Shown one piece after another: positions 1-8,047 of a DNA stretch of 52,274 nt. The DNA lies in contig NZ_AOFD01000029.1 of assembly GCF_000332815.1 (NCBI RefSeq), positions 1 through 52,274 on the forward strand, read 5' to 3'. The notes beneath the pieces are model-generated. The model made no database searches, was not told where the DNA came from, and saw only the letters and a list, made by a program, of their open reading frames with translations. A program made the position numbers and the translations under genes. This stretch comes from Arthrobacter nitrophenolicus (GTDB lineage Bacteria; Actinomycetota; Actinomycetes; Actinomycetales; Micrococcaceae). Each line of letters starts with the position of its first letter. Position 1 is the stretch's first letter.

Positions 1-35
1 ACCTGGGACGTCTCGATCCCGCCGGCCGCCCGCAG

Positions 36-581
36 CTAGTTGTGGACGGCGGCCCACCAGTTCAAGGAGGCGGCGAACACCAGCCACGCCACGTAGGGCA
101 GCAGGAGCAGGCCGGCAGTCCTGCTGATCGGGCCGAACTGCAGGACAGTAATGGTGACCGCGGCAATCAGCGCCAGGATGATGGCCAGCGCCAGCCACAA
201 GGCAGCGGTGCCCAGCGTGGGATACAGGCCGAAGAACACCGGCGTCCAGACGAGGTTGAGTACGAGCTGGATGGCGTAGGCGGTCAGCGCGGGCCTGGTC
301 TTCGCTGTCCTCTTCCGCCACACAAGCCATGCCGCAACGGCCATGGCCGTGTACAGCACGGTCCACACCGGTCCGAACACGAAGTTCGGCGGCGACCAGG
401 GTGCTTTATCCGCCGTGGAGTACCACCCCTCCACGTTGTTGATGGTGGCCAGCCCGCCCAGCGCCGCGACCAGGAAGGACGCTGCCAGCAAGCCGGCCAG
501 CACGGCCGCCTGGACCCCGCCGCGATACGGCACCGCGTTTTCTTCCGGCGGCGGCTTCAACTGTTCCCGGTCTTGCTGCAT
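36..581 (-). CDS. TspO/MBR family membrane protein
   Basis: TspO (peripheral benzodiazepine receptor homologue) is a five-helix membrane protein that binds tetrapyrroles and related ligands. The 181-residue product has five hydrophobic segments and the family's W-rich signature, seen as WSPPNFVFGPVWTVLY and LNLVWTPVFFG, with the terminal SLNWWAAV stretch. An in-frame extension runs to 677, but the Met at 581 sits directly behind GGTGGAAGG and opens a natural cytosolic N-terminus, so I use it. It is divergent from the Fem-type gene at 660 and stands alone as a transcription unit. The family call is firm; the ligand is not predictable from sequence. Confidence 0.9.
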   Translation of the reverse strand: MQQDREQLKPPPEENAVPYRGGVQAAVLAGLLAASFLVAALGGLATINNVEGWYSTADKAPWSPPNFVFGPVWTVLYTAMAVAAWLVWRKRTAKTRPALTAYAIQLVLNLVWTPVFFGLYPTLGTAALWLALAIILALIAAVTITVLQFGPISRTAGLLLLPYVAWLVFAASLNWWAAVHN

Positions 582-659
582 CCTTCCACCCTTGCGAGCC
601 CCGGTGCCGGAGTCAAGGCGGAAGGCCGGTCCATCCGCAGGCTTTAGACTTGAGGCTGC

Positions 660-1793
660 ATGTCCGCACACATCCACGAGTACCGAAACCGCGCATCAAC
701 CCGATTGGACACGGCCCCCTTGCGAGAATTCACCGCACGTTTTGCCACCGCCGAGGAAATTGAAAACTGGGACAAGCACGTCACGGCCAACCCGAACGGC
801 GGCAACATGCTGCAGTCGGCCGCTTACGCCACGGTGAAAAACGGCAGCGGCTGGAAGGTCCGCTTCCTGGTGCTGGAAAACCCGGAAACAGCAAGCTACA
901 ACCTGGTACTGGAAAAGAAGTTCCCCGTGCTCGGCCGGCTGTGGTACCTGATCAAAGGCCCGGACCTTGCCGCGGCGGAAGATCTGAAGGCTGCGCTGCA
1001 AGCCTGCGCCGCGCTTGCCCGCGGGCGCAAACTCAACGTCTTCACCATCAAGATCGAACCGGACATTATCGACTCCACTGATGCCCGGGCGCAGCTGGCC
1101 ACCGCCGGACTGGTCAAGGCGCCGAACATCCAGTCCAACGACTCCACCGCCCTGCTGGACATCTCCGGATCCGAAGAAACAGTCTTCAAAAACATCTCCT
1201 CCCGCGCCCGCAATGCGATCCGGCGGGCCGAACGGGAAGGCTGCGAAGTTGTGCGCATGGAACAGGGGCCCGAAACGTACCGCGCCCTGTACGACCTCAT
1301 GGCGGACACGGTCAAGGCCAAGGGCTCGATGCCGCTGCGCAGCTATGAGTACTACGCCGCCTTCTGGGACGAATTCTGCAACCGGGGCCAGGGGAACTTC
1401 TTCTTTGCCTACGAGGACGGCAAGCCCAGTGTGGGCGCCTTCGTGATCAATTACGGCGCCAAAGCGACCTACAAGGACGGCGGCTCCATCCAGAACCGCA
1501 AACAATACGGCGACTCGCACCTGGTGCAGTGGGCAGCAATCCGGCGCATGCAGGAACTCGGCTGCATCGAGTACGACTTCTGCGGCACGCCACCGGCCTC
1601 GAGGATCAAGGACAAGAGCCACAACCTTTACGGCATGGGCATGTTCAAAACCAGCTTCACCAAAACGGTTACGGACTTCGTGGGCTGCCACGACTACGTG
1701 CTCTCGCCACTGCGGCACCGTCTCTGGGTCAAGGGCGCAGAAAGGGTGTTCCGCCGGATTGAAACGGCGCGGACCGGCCAGCAGTTCTACTGA
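660..1793 (+). CDS. FemAB/FemX family peptidoglycan bridge aminoacyltransferase (no helical arm)
   Basis: FemAB-family enzymes move an amino acid from aminoacyl-tRNA onto the peptidoglycan stem peptide to build the interpeptide bridge. The 377-residue protein has two GNAT-like halves. Typical segments are SRARNAIRRAEREG around residues 180-195 and the C-terminal half from YEDGKPSVGAFVINYGAKA to EYDFCGTPP. Unlike the next gene it has no long coiled-coil arm, so it resembles the compact FemX type. A TAGACT -10-like hexamer lies at 645-650 and a weak GAGG at 652-655, so the start is probable but not certain. It is followed after 104 bp by a second Fem gene and then by thrE. The amino acid it adds is unknown. 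Confidence 0.85.
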   Translation: MSAHIHEYRNRASTRLDTAPLREFTARFATAEEIENWDKHVTANPNGGNMLQSAAYATVKNGSGWKVRFLVLENPETASYNLVLEKKFPVLGRLWYLIKGPDLAAAEDLKAALQACAALARGRKLNVFTIKIEPDIIDSTDARAQLATAGLVKAPNIQSNDSTALLDISGSEETVFKNISSRARNAIRRAEREGCEVVRMEQGPETYRALYDLMADTVKAKGSMPLRSYEYYAAFWDEFCNRGQGNFFFAYEDGKPSVGAFVINYGAKATYKDGGSIQNRKQYGDSHLVQWAAIRRMQELGCIEYDFCGTPPASRIKDKSHNLYGMGMFKTSFTKTVTDFVGCHDYVLSPLRHRLWVKGAERVFRRIETARTGQQFY

Positions 1794-1897
1794 CCCCCAC
1801 CTGTCCCGCGGCGCCGGCACCGGCACTGCGCCGCCCCAAGCCCCTCCCGCACCGCGGCGCACTGCCACGCCGCGAGAACACCGAAGAAGGTAACCCC

Positions 1898-3214
1898 TTG
1901 AATCCAGTCCCCACCGCCACCGGCCTTGAGTTCGCGGTCCTCAGCGATGCCGAGTTCGAGGCCTTCGCCCTGAAGCATCCGCAGAACAGCTTCCTGCAGT
2001 CCGTCGACTTTGCCCGGTTCCAGCGTGCCCGCGGCCAGGAGGTGGAACTCTTCGGCGTGCGCAGTGGCGGCGAACTCGTGGCAGCCGGCAAGCTGAACTA
2101 CACCACGACGCGCCTTGGCTACACGGTCTGCGAATGCGCGAAGGGGCCGCTGGTGGACTACGCGGACACGGAACTGGTGCGCGCCGTCGTCGAACTCCTG
2201 CGGAAGCGAGCCGCCGAACGCAAGGCCGCCGAGCTGCGCATCTTCCCGAACGTCCACTACATTGCCCGGGACGAGGACGGTGCAGAACACCCCGAAGTGC
2301 TGGACAACCGTCCCCTCGTGGCGCAGCTGGAGGAGCTGGGGTTCCGGCACCAGGGCCTGGACATGGACTTCGTGAACGTGAACTGGATGTTCATCAAGAG
2401 CCTCGAAGGCATCCGGGACGCGGAAGAGCTGATCATGAGCACCAGCTACCGCACCCGGAAGGCAATCCGGAAGGCAGAGAAGAACGGTGTGTTCCTCGAG
2501 CAGGCCACGCTGGAAACGCTGGACGAGTTCTACGCCGCCCTGAGCCGGGCCGGGGACGAAAAGGGCTTCGTATACCGCGAGCGGGCCTACTACGAGCACC
2601 TGCTCCGCACCACGTCCCCCGAGTTCACCAAGCTCATGATGGCCAAGATCGACATCCCGGCCTACCGCAAGTCCATCACCGACCGCCTGGCCACTGAGTC
2701 CGCCACTGCCGCCGACCTCCGGCGCGAAGTGGAAGAGACCGGCAGCAAGAAGAAAGCCAACCGGCTCAAGGTGGTCCAGGACCTGGTGGACAGCTACGAG
2801 CGCAGCCTCAAGGACATCGAGCGGTTCCCGGACTCCGTGGGCGTTGCCACGGTGGCCGCCATCCACTTCGTCTGCTACGGCGACGAGGTGGTCTGCGTGA
2901 TCGGTGGCACCGTCCAGGACTACATCTACTTCAACGGCGCCACGTCACTGTACTGGGGCATGATGCTGCACGCCCTGGAAAAGGGCTACCCGCGCTACAA
3001 CTTCTACGGAACGTTCGGCATCTCCGGCCAGGACCAGGAGGGCCACGGCGGCTACGAGTTCAAGAAGGGCTTCGGCGGCGAAGTGGTCCAGCTGGTGGGT
3101 GGCTTCGCGATGCCCGTCCGGCCAGCCGTGTTCCATGCCAACCGGCTTGCGCGGGCGGCCGTCGCGGCGGCCCGCACCGTGCTGGGCAGGCTGCCCGGCA
3201 AACGCACATCCTGA
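1898..3214 (+). CDS. FemA-type peptidoglycan bridge aminoacyltransferase (with helical arm)
   Basis: This is the second FemAB-family ligase (438 residues). It starts at TTG behind AGAAGG with 7-nt spacing. The core shows the family segment STSYRTRKAIRKAEKNG near residues 180-200. Between roughly residues 245 and 310 there is a charged stretch of two predicted helices (from YRKSITDRLATES to VQDLVDSYERSLKDIERF), which matches the antiparallel helical arm of FemA-type enzymes. It ends with the YNFYGTFGISG motif typical of the second GNAT-like half. Arthrobacter relatives have A3-alpha peptidoglycan with Ala, Ser or Thr bridges, so two successive ligases fit stepwise bridge building. That pairing is inference. 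Confidence 0.88.
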   Translation: MNPVPTATGLEFAVLSDAEFEAFALKHPQNSFLQSVDFARFQRARGQEVELFGVRSGGELVAAGKLNYTTTRLGYTVCECAKGPLVDYADTELVRAVVELLRKRAAERKAAELRIFPNVHYIARDEDGAEHPEVLDNRPLVAQLEELGFRHQGLDMDFVNVNWMFIKSLEGIRDAEELIMSTSYRTRKAIRKAEKNGVFLEQATLETLDEFYAALSRAGDEKGFVYRERAYYEHLLRTTSPEFTKLMMAKIDIPAYRKSITDRLATESATAADLRREVEETGSKKKANRLKVVQDLVDSYERSLKDIERFPDSVGVATVAAIHFVCYGDEVVCVIGGTVQDYIYFNGATSLYWGMMLHALEKGYPRYNFYGTFGISGQDQEGHGGYEFKKGFGGEVVQLVGGFAMPVRPAVFHANRLARAAVAAARTVLGRLPGKRTS

Positions 3215-3260
3215 CCGGCACTCCGCACCGTATCCACACCGCCCCGGGAGGAGGGAACCC

Positions 3261-4853
3261 ATGACCGACCGGCCCGAGCGCCCCGCGGCAGACCGCCCGC
3301 AGCGGGCAAAACCTGAGCCCGCAAAGCCTGAACCGGCCACCACAGGACCGGAACGCGCCGGAGCCGGACGTTCCGGCGCCGGATATCCCGGGGTCCGGCC
3401 GCACACCGACGGGCTGCCAAAGACGCAGCCGCTGACGGCTGCCCAGATGAGGCAGAACGCTGCGGCCAAGAAAATGCTGCGCCGGCTGGTCCAGGGCGAA
3501 AACCCGCCGACGGCGCCGCTCAGCATCGTGGACCGTCTGGCCGGCAGTCCCTACGCAAACCCCACCATCCAGGTGGGTGGCGTGGACACCTCGGCGCGCA
3601 AGACGCTCGACTTCGCCCTGCACCTGGCCGAGACCATGTTCCGCTACGGCGCCGGCGCGCTGGAGGTGGAAACCAGCATCATCGCGGTCACCGCGGCACT
3701 GGGGCTGAAGAACATCGAGGTGGACATCACCAACCAGTCCGTGGGCATCAACTACGCCCCCAAGGACCAGACGCCCATTGCGCTGCTGCGCGTGGTGCGG
3801 TCCTGGACCAACAACTATGCGGGCCTGGCCAAAGTGCACCAGCTGGTGACTGACATTGTGGCCGGGGGAGTGGGCCGCGACGAGGCCATCCGCAGGCTGA
3901 ACGAGGCAATCACCAGCCCCAAGCCCTTTCCCCGCTGGATGGTCACAGTGGCCTTCGGCATTTTCGCGGCGGCGTTCGTGGGCGTGCTGGGCGGCGGCCC
4001 GGTGTCCTCGGCCATCGCGTTCGTTGCCAATATCGCCATCAGCCTGCTGGCGCGCCAGCTGGGACGGTGGCGCGTGCCTGACTTCTTCATTACCGCCAGC
4101 TGCTCCTTCGTGGTGACCCAGCTGGCCCTCCTGCTCTGGCAGTTCGGCCTGACCACCTCGCCGGCGATCGTGGTGGTGGGCGGCATCCTCCTGCTGCTTC
4201 CGACCGGGCGCCTGGTCTCGTCCGTGCAGGACGCCATCAACGGGTTCCCCGTCACGGCTGCCGGGCGGTTCCTGTCAACGCTGCTGACCTTCGGCGCCAT
4301 CGTTGCGGGCATCGCCGTCGCGTTTGTCGTGGGTGAACTGACGGGGATGCAGCGCATCGACGTCACCCAGACGTTCCCGCCGGCCTATGACCTGTGGGTC
4401 CTGGTGATCCTTGTGGCGGTGGCTGTGATGGCCATCGGCATCACGGAACAAACCACTTGGCAGCTCCTGCTGCCCACCGCGGCTGTGGGCGTCGCCGGCT
4501 ACTTCGTCCTGCTGGGCGGCGGGCTGCTCGGCATCGGTGACCGCTTCTCGCCCGCCCTCGCCGCAGTGGTGATCGGCCTGCTGGCGCGCGTGGTCGCCCT
4601 CCGCCTGGGGGCGCCGCAGCTGGTGGTGGCAGTCCCCGCGGCGCTGATCCTGCTTCCGGGCCTCACCATTTTCCGTTCCATGTACGTGCTCACCATCGAG
4701 GAGGCCGAGATCCTGCTGGGCGCCGGCGGCATGCTGAGCGCGGGCGCCATTGTGCTGGGAACGGCCGGGGGAATTGTCCTGGGCGACACCCTTGCGCGGC
4801 CCCTGACCCGGAGCCTGGCGAGCAACGAGCGGCGCCGCGCCCGCCGCCGGTAG
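3261..4853 (+). CDS. thrE: Threonine/serine exporter, ThrE family
   Basis: ThrE proteins export L-threonine and L-serine in actinobacteria. The ATG at 3261 sits 5 nt behind GGAGGAGGG, and I prefer it over an upstream in-frame extension to 3099. The 530-residue product has a Pro/Ala-rich cytosolic head of about 90 residues, a conserved soluble ThrE domain (including ARKTLDFALHLAETMFRYGA) and about ten hydrophobic segments from residue 225 onward that cover the ThrE and ThrE_2 regions. It lies 46 bp behind the second Fem gene on the same strand, so co-transcription is likely. This suggests a link between Thr/Ser pools and bridge synthesis. Confidence 0.88.
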   Translation: MTDRPERPAADRPQRAKPEPAKPEPATTGPERAGAGRSGAGYPGVRPHTDGLPKTQPLTAAQMRQNAAAKKMLRRLVQGENPPTAPLSIVDRLAGSPYANPTIQVGGVDTSARKTLDFALHLAETMFRYGAGALEVETSIIAVTAALGLKNIEVDITNQSVGINYAPKDQTPIALLRVVRSWTNNYAGLAKVHQLVTDIVAGGVGRDEAIRRLNEAITSPKPFPRWMVTVAFGIFAAAFVGVLGGGPVSSAIAFVANIAISLLARQLGRWRVPDFFITASCSFVVTQLALLLWQFGLTTSPAIVVVGGILLLLPTGRLVSSVQDAINGFPVTAAGRFLSTLLTFGAIVAGIAVAFVVGELTGMQRIDVTQTFPPAYDLWVLVILVAVAVMAIGITEQTTWQLLLPTAAVGVAGYFVLLGGGLLGIGDRFSPALAAVVIGLLARVVALRLGAPQLVVAVPAALILLPGLTIFRSMYVLTIEEAEILLGAGGMLSAGAIVLGTAGGIVLGDTLARPLTRSLASNERRRARRR

Positions 4854-4891
4854 TCCGGCACGCGGGCGGTTCCGGGCTGCGGGGCCGCGGG

Positions 4892-5731
4892 TCAGATCTG
4901 GCCGACCGGGAGCTTCTTTTCGGCCTGGAACACGTCCTCCACGCGTCCCTGCGCCCAGTAGCCGGACAGCGACACCTGCCTGCGTTCCAGGCCGCGCTGG
5001 GCGAAGAAGATCTCCCGGAGAGCCTTCATATAGCCCCGCTCGCCGTGTGCAAAAACGTCCACCGTCCCGGCCGGCCACTCGGCGCCGGCCACAGCGCTGA
5101 CCAGCTGGTCGCTGGACCCGGCAGGTACGCCGTGACGGAACAGCCAGGTGATCTTCACGCCGGCGGGTGCGGAGAGCGGCTGCACGTCGGCGTCGGAATC
5201 CACCTCGAGGAAGGCCAGGCCTGTCGCCTCCGGAGGCAGCGCCTCCAGGCTTGCCGCGATGGCAGGCAGTGCTGCCTCGTCGCCGGCAAACAGGTACCAG
5301 TCAGCCTCCGGGTTTGGGTTGTAGGCGCCACCCGGACCGGTGAAGGTCAGCGGATCGCCGGGCTCGGCCTTGGCCGCCCAAGGGCCGGCCAGCCCCTCAT
5401 CGCCGTGCACCACGAAATCTATGGCCAGTTCCCGGGCAGCGGGATCAACCCAGCGCAGAGTGTACGTGCGGGTGTAGGGCCACTGCTCGCGCGGCATGGT
5501 GTCCCGGATGCTCCACAGGTCAAGGGGAGCGGGGTATTCGACGCCGGGCTGCGGAAAGACAATCTTCACGTACCGGTCCGCGAAGCCGTTGTTGACGAAG
5601 TCGGCAAAGCCCGGCCCGCCGGCCACGATGCGCACCATGTGCAGCGAGAGCTGTTCCCGGCGGAGCACTTCAAGGCTGATCTGGGGACGGCTCTTTTTGG
5701 TGGCGGTGGTGGCGGCGGGAACAGTGCTCAT
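4892..5731 (-). CDS. Siderophore-interacting protein (FAD-dependent ferric-siderophore reductase)
   Basis: Siderophore-interacting (ViuB-type) proteins reduce ferric siderophores in the cytosol with NAD(P)H and FAD to release iron. The 279-residue protein has the N-terminal FAD-binding beta barrel with the flavin motif RTYTLRW (about residues 87-93), then the SIP NAD(P)H-binding half with FAGDEAALPAI and FAHGERGYMKALR. There is no Shine-Dalgarno. Instead TAGGCT lies exactly 6 nt before the ATG, which predicts a leaderless transcript, and a DtxR/IdeR-type iron box overlaps both that -10 and the start codon. Iron repression is therefore expected. It ends convergently with thrE. Confidence 0.93.
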   Translation of the reverse strand: MSTVPAATTATKKSRPQISLEVLRREQLSLHMVRIVAGGPGFADFVNNGFADRYVKIVFPQPGVEYPAPLDLWSIRDTMPREQWPYTRTYTLRWVDPAARELAIDFVVHGDEGLAGPWAAKAEPGDPLTFTGPGGAYNPNPEADWYLFAGDEAALPAIAASLEALPPEATGLAFLEVDSDADVQPLSAPAGVKITWLFRHGVPAGSSDQLVSAVAGAEWPAGTVDVFAHGERGYMKALREIFFAQRGLERRQVSLSGYWAQGRVEDVFQAEKKLPVGQI

Positions 5732-5749
5732 AAGGCAAGCCTAACCTTA
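5731..5749 (-). promoter_or_regulatory. DtxR/IdeR iron box overlapping the SIP -10 and start codon
   Basis: Read on the minus strand the site is TAAGGTTAGGCTTGCCTTA. Compared by eye with the actinobacterial consensus TTAGGTTAGGCTCACCTAA it matches at about 15 of 19 positions. It runs from the stop codon of ung (5747-5749) to the first base of the SIP start codon (5731). It contains the probable -10 TAGGCT. A matching regulator gene (ideR) lies at 26219-26913 of this window. Confidence 0.8.
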
Positions 5750-6516
5750 AGGAACCGGTGGAAGCTCCCAGGTTACGTCCCCTGCACCCTGCTCCCGCAG
5801 GAGCCGGTTCACCTGGCTGAAGGGCCGGGAACCGAAGAAACCGCGCGACGCGGACAACGGGCTCGGATGGGCGCTGGACACCACCGGCGTATCGCCCAGC
5901 AGCGGCCGGACGGACTCGGCCTCCTTGCCCCACAACAGCGCCACCAGCGGCATCGGTGCGCCGTCCGGGGACTGCCGGGCGGCAACTGCGGCGACGGCCG
6001 CCGTCGTGATTTTCTCCCAGCCCTTGCCCCGGTGCGAGCCCGCGGCACCGGCGCGTACCGTCATCACCCGGTTCAGCAGCAGCACGCCCTGCTCCGCCCA
6101 GGCGGACAGGTCGCCATGGACCGGGCCGGGATGCCGAGGTCCGCCTCCAGTTCACGGTAGATGTTCGCGAGGCTGCGGGGGATGGGCCGGGTGCGCTTGT
6201 CAACGGAGAATGAAAGGCCGACGGCGTGACCCGGCGTGGGGTAGGGATCCTGGCCCACCACCAGGACCTTCACGCCGGCAAGGGGCTGGCGGAACGCGCG
6301 CAGGACGTTCGACGGCGACGGCAGCACCTGGTGCCCCGCCGCCACCTCATCCGCCAGGAAACCGAGGACGGCACGAAGCTCGGATTCCACTCCTGCCAGC
6401 GCCCCGGCCCAGTCCGGAGCCACGAGGTCCGCAAGCGGACGCCGCGCGAGTTCTGCGAACCCGTCCGTTCCGGCAGGGTCCTGGTCCAGTTCGAACAAGG
6501 CGTCTGATTCAAGCAC
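5747..6516 (-). pseudogene. ung: Uracil-DNA glycosylase (reading frame broken by one missing base)
   Basis: UNG removes uracil from DNA in base-excision repair. The family motifs are split between two frames. GQDPYPTPGHAVGLSF with the catalytic Asp, and the N-terminal part, are in one frame. LLLNRV, ALLWGK and the HPSPLS loop are in the next. Restoring one base at 6117-6119, in the sequence that should encode ARSHGDLSAW, rejoins them into 256 residues of normal UNG length and order. I choose GTG at 6516, which has AAGAAT exactly 6 nt upstream and no Shine-Dalgarno, so it looks leaderless. This is probably an intact gene with a sequencing deletion, since no other inactivating change is seen. 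Confidence 0.88.
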
Positions 6517-6643
6517 CGTCCCATTCTTGCAGGGGAGTTGAGTCGCCGGGCCACGGACAGGACTCCGGCGCAAATGACAAGGCTGTTATTCGTCCGTAGC
6601 ATGGGGGTAGGACATTTTCCCCTAGACCTCGAAGGAGTGTGCC

Positions 6644-7030
6644 GTGGCGGAACCGGCCCGGGAACATCTGCCCGAGGAATTGCCGGAGCAGGAACCACGG
6701 AACACCCTGCTGGCGGACTTCAGGCTGCGCGAGTCACCGCTCAGCGAACGCGAGCAGCAGATGCTGGCGCTTGAGCGCCAGTGGTGGAAGTACGCAGGGG
6801 CCAAGGAACAGGCCATCCGGGAGCACTTCGACCTCTCTGCCACCCACTATTACCAGCTGCTGAACGCCCTGATCGACCGCGAGGATGCACTCGCCCACGA
6901 TCCCATGCTGGTCAAGAGACTGCGTAGACTACGTACGTCCCGCCACCGGGCCCGGACTGCCCGGCGCCTGGCTCCGACGCCTAGGACCCCCGCGCCCCCA
7001 GCAGCAATTTCCCAAGGAAGTCAGCCATGA
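6644..7030 (+). CDS. DUF3263 domain-containing protein
   Basis: This is a small actinobacterial protein of unknown function (128 residues). The recognisable part, about residues 28-95, reads like LSEREQQMLALERQWWKYAG followed by a helix-turn-helix-like stretch that ends in PMLVKRLRRLRTSRHRAR. That suggests DNA or RNA binding, but this is unproven. The GTG start has GAAGGAG at 6631-6637 with 6-nt spacing. Its stop overlaps the start of the LytR_C gene (ATGA at 7027-7030), so the two are probably translationally coupled. The tail after residue 100 is low-complexity Arg/Pro/Ala. Confidence 0.82.
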   Translation: MAEPAREHLPEELPEQEPRNTLLADFRLRESPLSEREQQMLALERQWWKYAGAKEQAIREHFDLSATHYYQLLNALIDREDALAHDPMLVKRLRRLRTSRHRARTARRLAPTPRTPAPPAAISQGSQP

Positions 7031-7671
7031 CCAGATACGCCCGCGACGAATTCGACAAGGTCCCGGAAAACCCGCAGCGGCAAGGTGTGCACCGCACTGC
7101 TTCCGCACCCTCGCGGGTACGCCTCTGGCCCATCCTGGCAGTAGGGGTGGCGGCGCTGGCCATCGGGCTGGTGTCGTTCCTGATCCTTCCCAAACTTGGC
7201 TTTAACGGCACTGGCGCGCAGGTATCCTCCAGCCAGGAAGCGGCCCCGCTGGCGGAAACGGGCACAACGCCTTCCGCTACTCCCGAGAGCACGCCGGAGC
7301 CCACCACGGACGCCGTGCCATCGGCGTCAACCGGGCCGTCGCCCAGCCCCGAGGCAGTACCGGAGGTCACCACGGCGGCGCAGGCGCAGGTGGTCCTTGA
7401 CCGGACCCAGCCCGTCGCCGTCTTCAACGCCACCGGAACGGCAGGCCTGGCCGGCCGGGTGGGCGGAACCGTCCAGGCGGACGGCTGGACCCTGGGGCAG
7501 GTTGGCAACTGGGCCGGAGCGCCGCAGCAGGGTTCCACGATCTTCTACGCAGGACCTGAACAGCTGGCCAACGCCCAGGCCCTTGCGCGGCTGCTGGGCG
7601 TCAGCACGCTGGTCAGCAGCACCGACTTCCAGGTTCCCCTGGTTGTGGTGCTGGGTCCCGGATACCGCTAA
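7027..7671 (+). CDS. LytR C-terminal domain protein, membrane-anchored
   Basis: The 214-residue protein has a short cytosolic head, one transmembrane helix (about residues 33-55, LWPILAVGVAALAIGLVSFL), a Ser/Thr/Pro/Glu-rich linker of about 70 residues and a C-terminal LytR_C-like domain that begins near PVAVFNATGTAGLAG. LytR_C domains occur alone or behind LytR-CpsA-Psr phosphotransferase domains in envelope proteins. Here there is no catalytic LCP domain, so it is probably an accessory or binding protein outside the membrane. It overlaps the DUF3263 gene by 4 bp, an arrangement common in Micrococcaceae. Confidence 0.82.
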   Translation: MTRYARDEFDKVPENPQRQGVHRTASAPSRVRLWPILAVGVAALAIGLVSFLILPKLGFNGTGAQVSSSQEAAPLAETGTTPSATPESTPEPTTDAVPSASTGPSPSPEAVPEVTTAAQAQVVLDRTQPVAVFNATGTAGLAGRVGGTVQADGWTLGQVGNWAGAPQQGSTIFYAGPEQLANAQALARLLGVSTLVSSTDFQVPLVVVLGPGYR

Positions 7672-7840
7672 GCATTGCCGTTCGGCCGGTTACGCGTGAA
7701 TAACTATTCCCGGCCCCACTCCGGGACACCTGCAGGGCAAACCCGGCATTGGCTAAAGTGAAGTCCAGGGTCCGGTCCGGGGCAGGCAAGCGCAATTCGG
7801 GCTCCTGGGTCCCCGGTCTCTACGGAAAGAGTTGGTCAGC

Positions 7841-8047
7841 ATGGCACAGGGAACCGTGAAATGGTTCAACGCGGAAAAGGGCTACGGCTTCATCACCGTT
7901 GACGGATCCGGAGACGACATCTTTGTCCACTGGTCCGCCATCCAGGGTGAGGGCTACCGCGCGCTGGATGAGGGGCAGCGCGTTGAGCTTGAAGTCGGCG
8001 AAGGCGAGAAGGGCCCGCAGGCCGAAAGCGTCCGGCCCGCCGAGTGA
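7841..8047 (+). CDS. Cold-shock protein, CspA family
   Basis: This is a 68-residue single cold-shock domain that binds single-stranded RNA and DNA. RNP-1-like KGYGFI (residues 14-19) and RNP-2-like DDIFVHW (25-31) are both present. The ATG follows GGAAAGAG at 7824-7831 with 9-nt spacing. A TAAAGT -10-like hexamer at 7753-7758 would give a leader of about 80 nt, typical for csp mRNAs. Its stop codon overlaps the GTG start of the downstream lipoprotein gene (GTGA at 8044-8047), which is an unusual coupling. Confidence 0.93.
   Translation: MAQGTVKWFNAEKGYGFITVDGSGDDIFVHWSAIQGEGYRALDEGQRVELEVGEGEKGPQAESVRPAE

Noticed and set aside
660..1793. TTG internal start (LREFTARFATAEE) for the first Fem protein
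   Set aside because: It is possible by homology, but no ribosome site precedes it, and the ATG at 660 has a -10-like hexamer and a weak GAGG.
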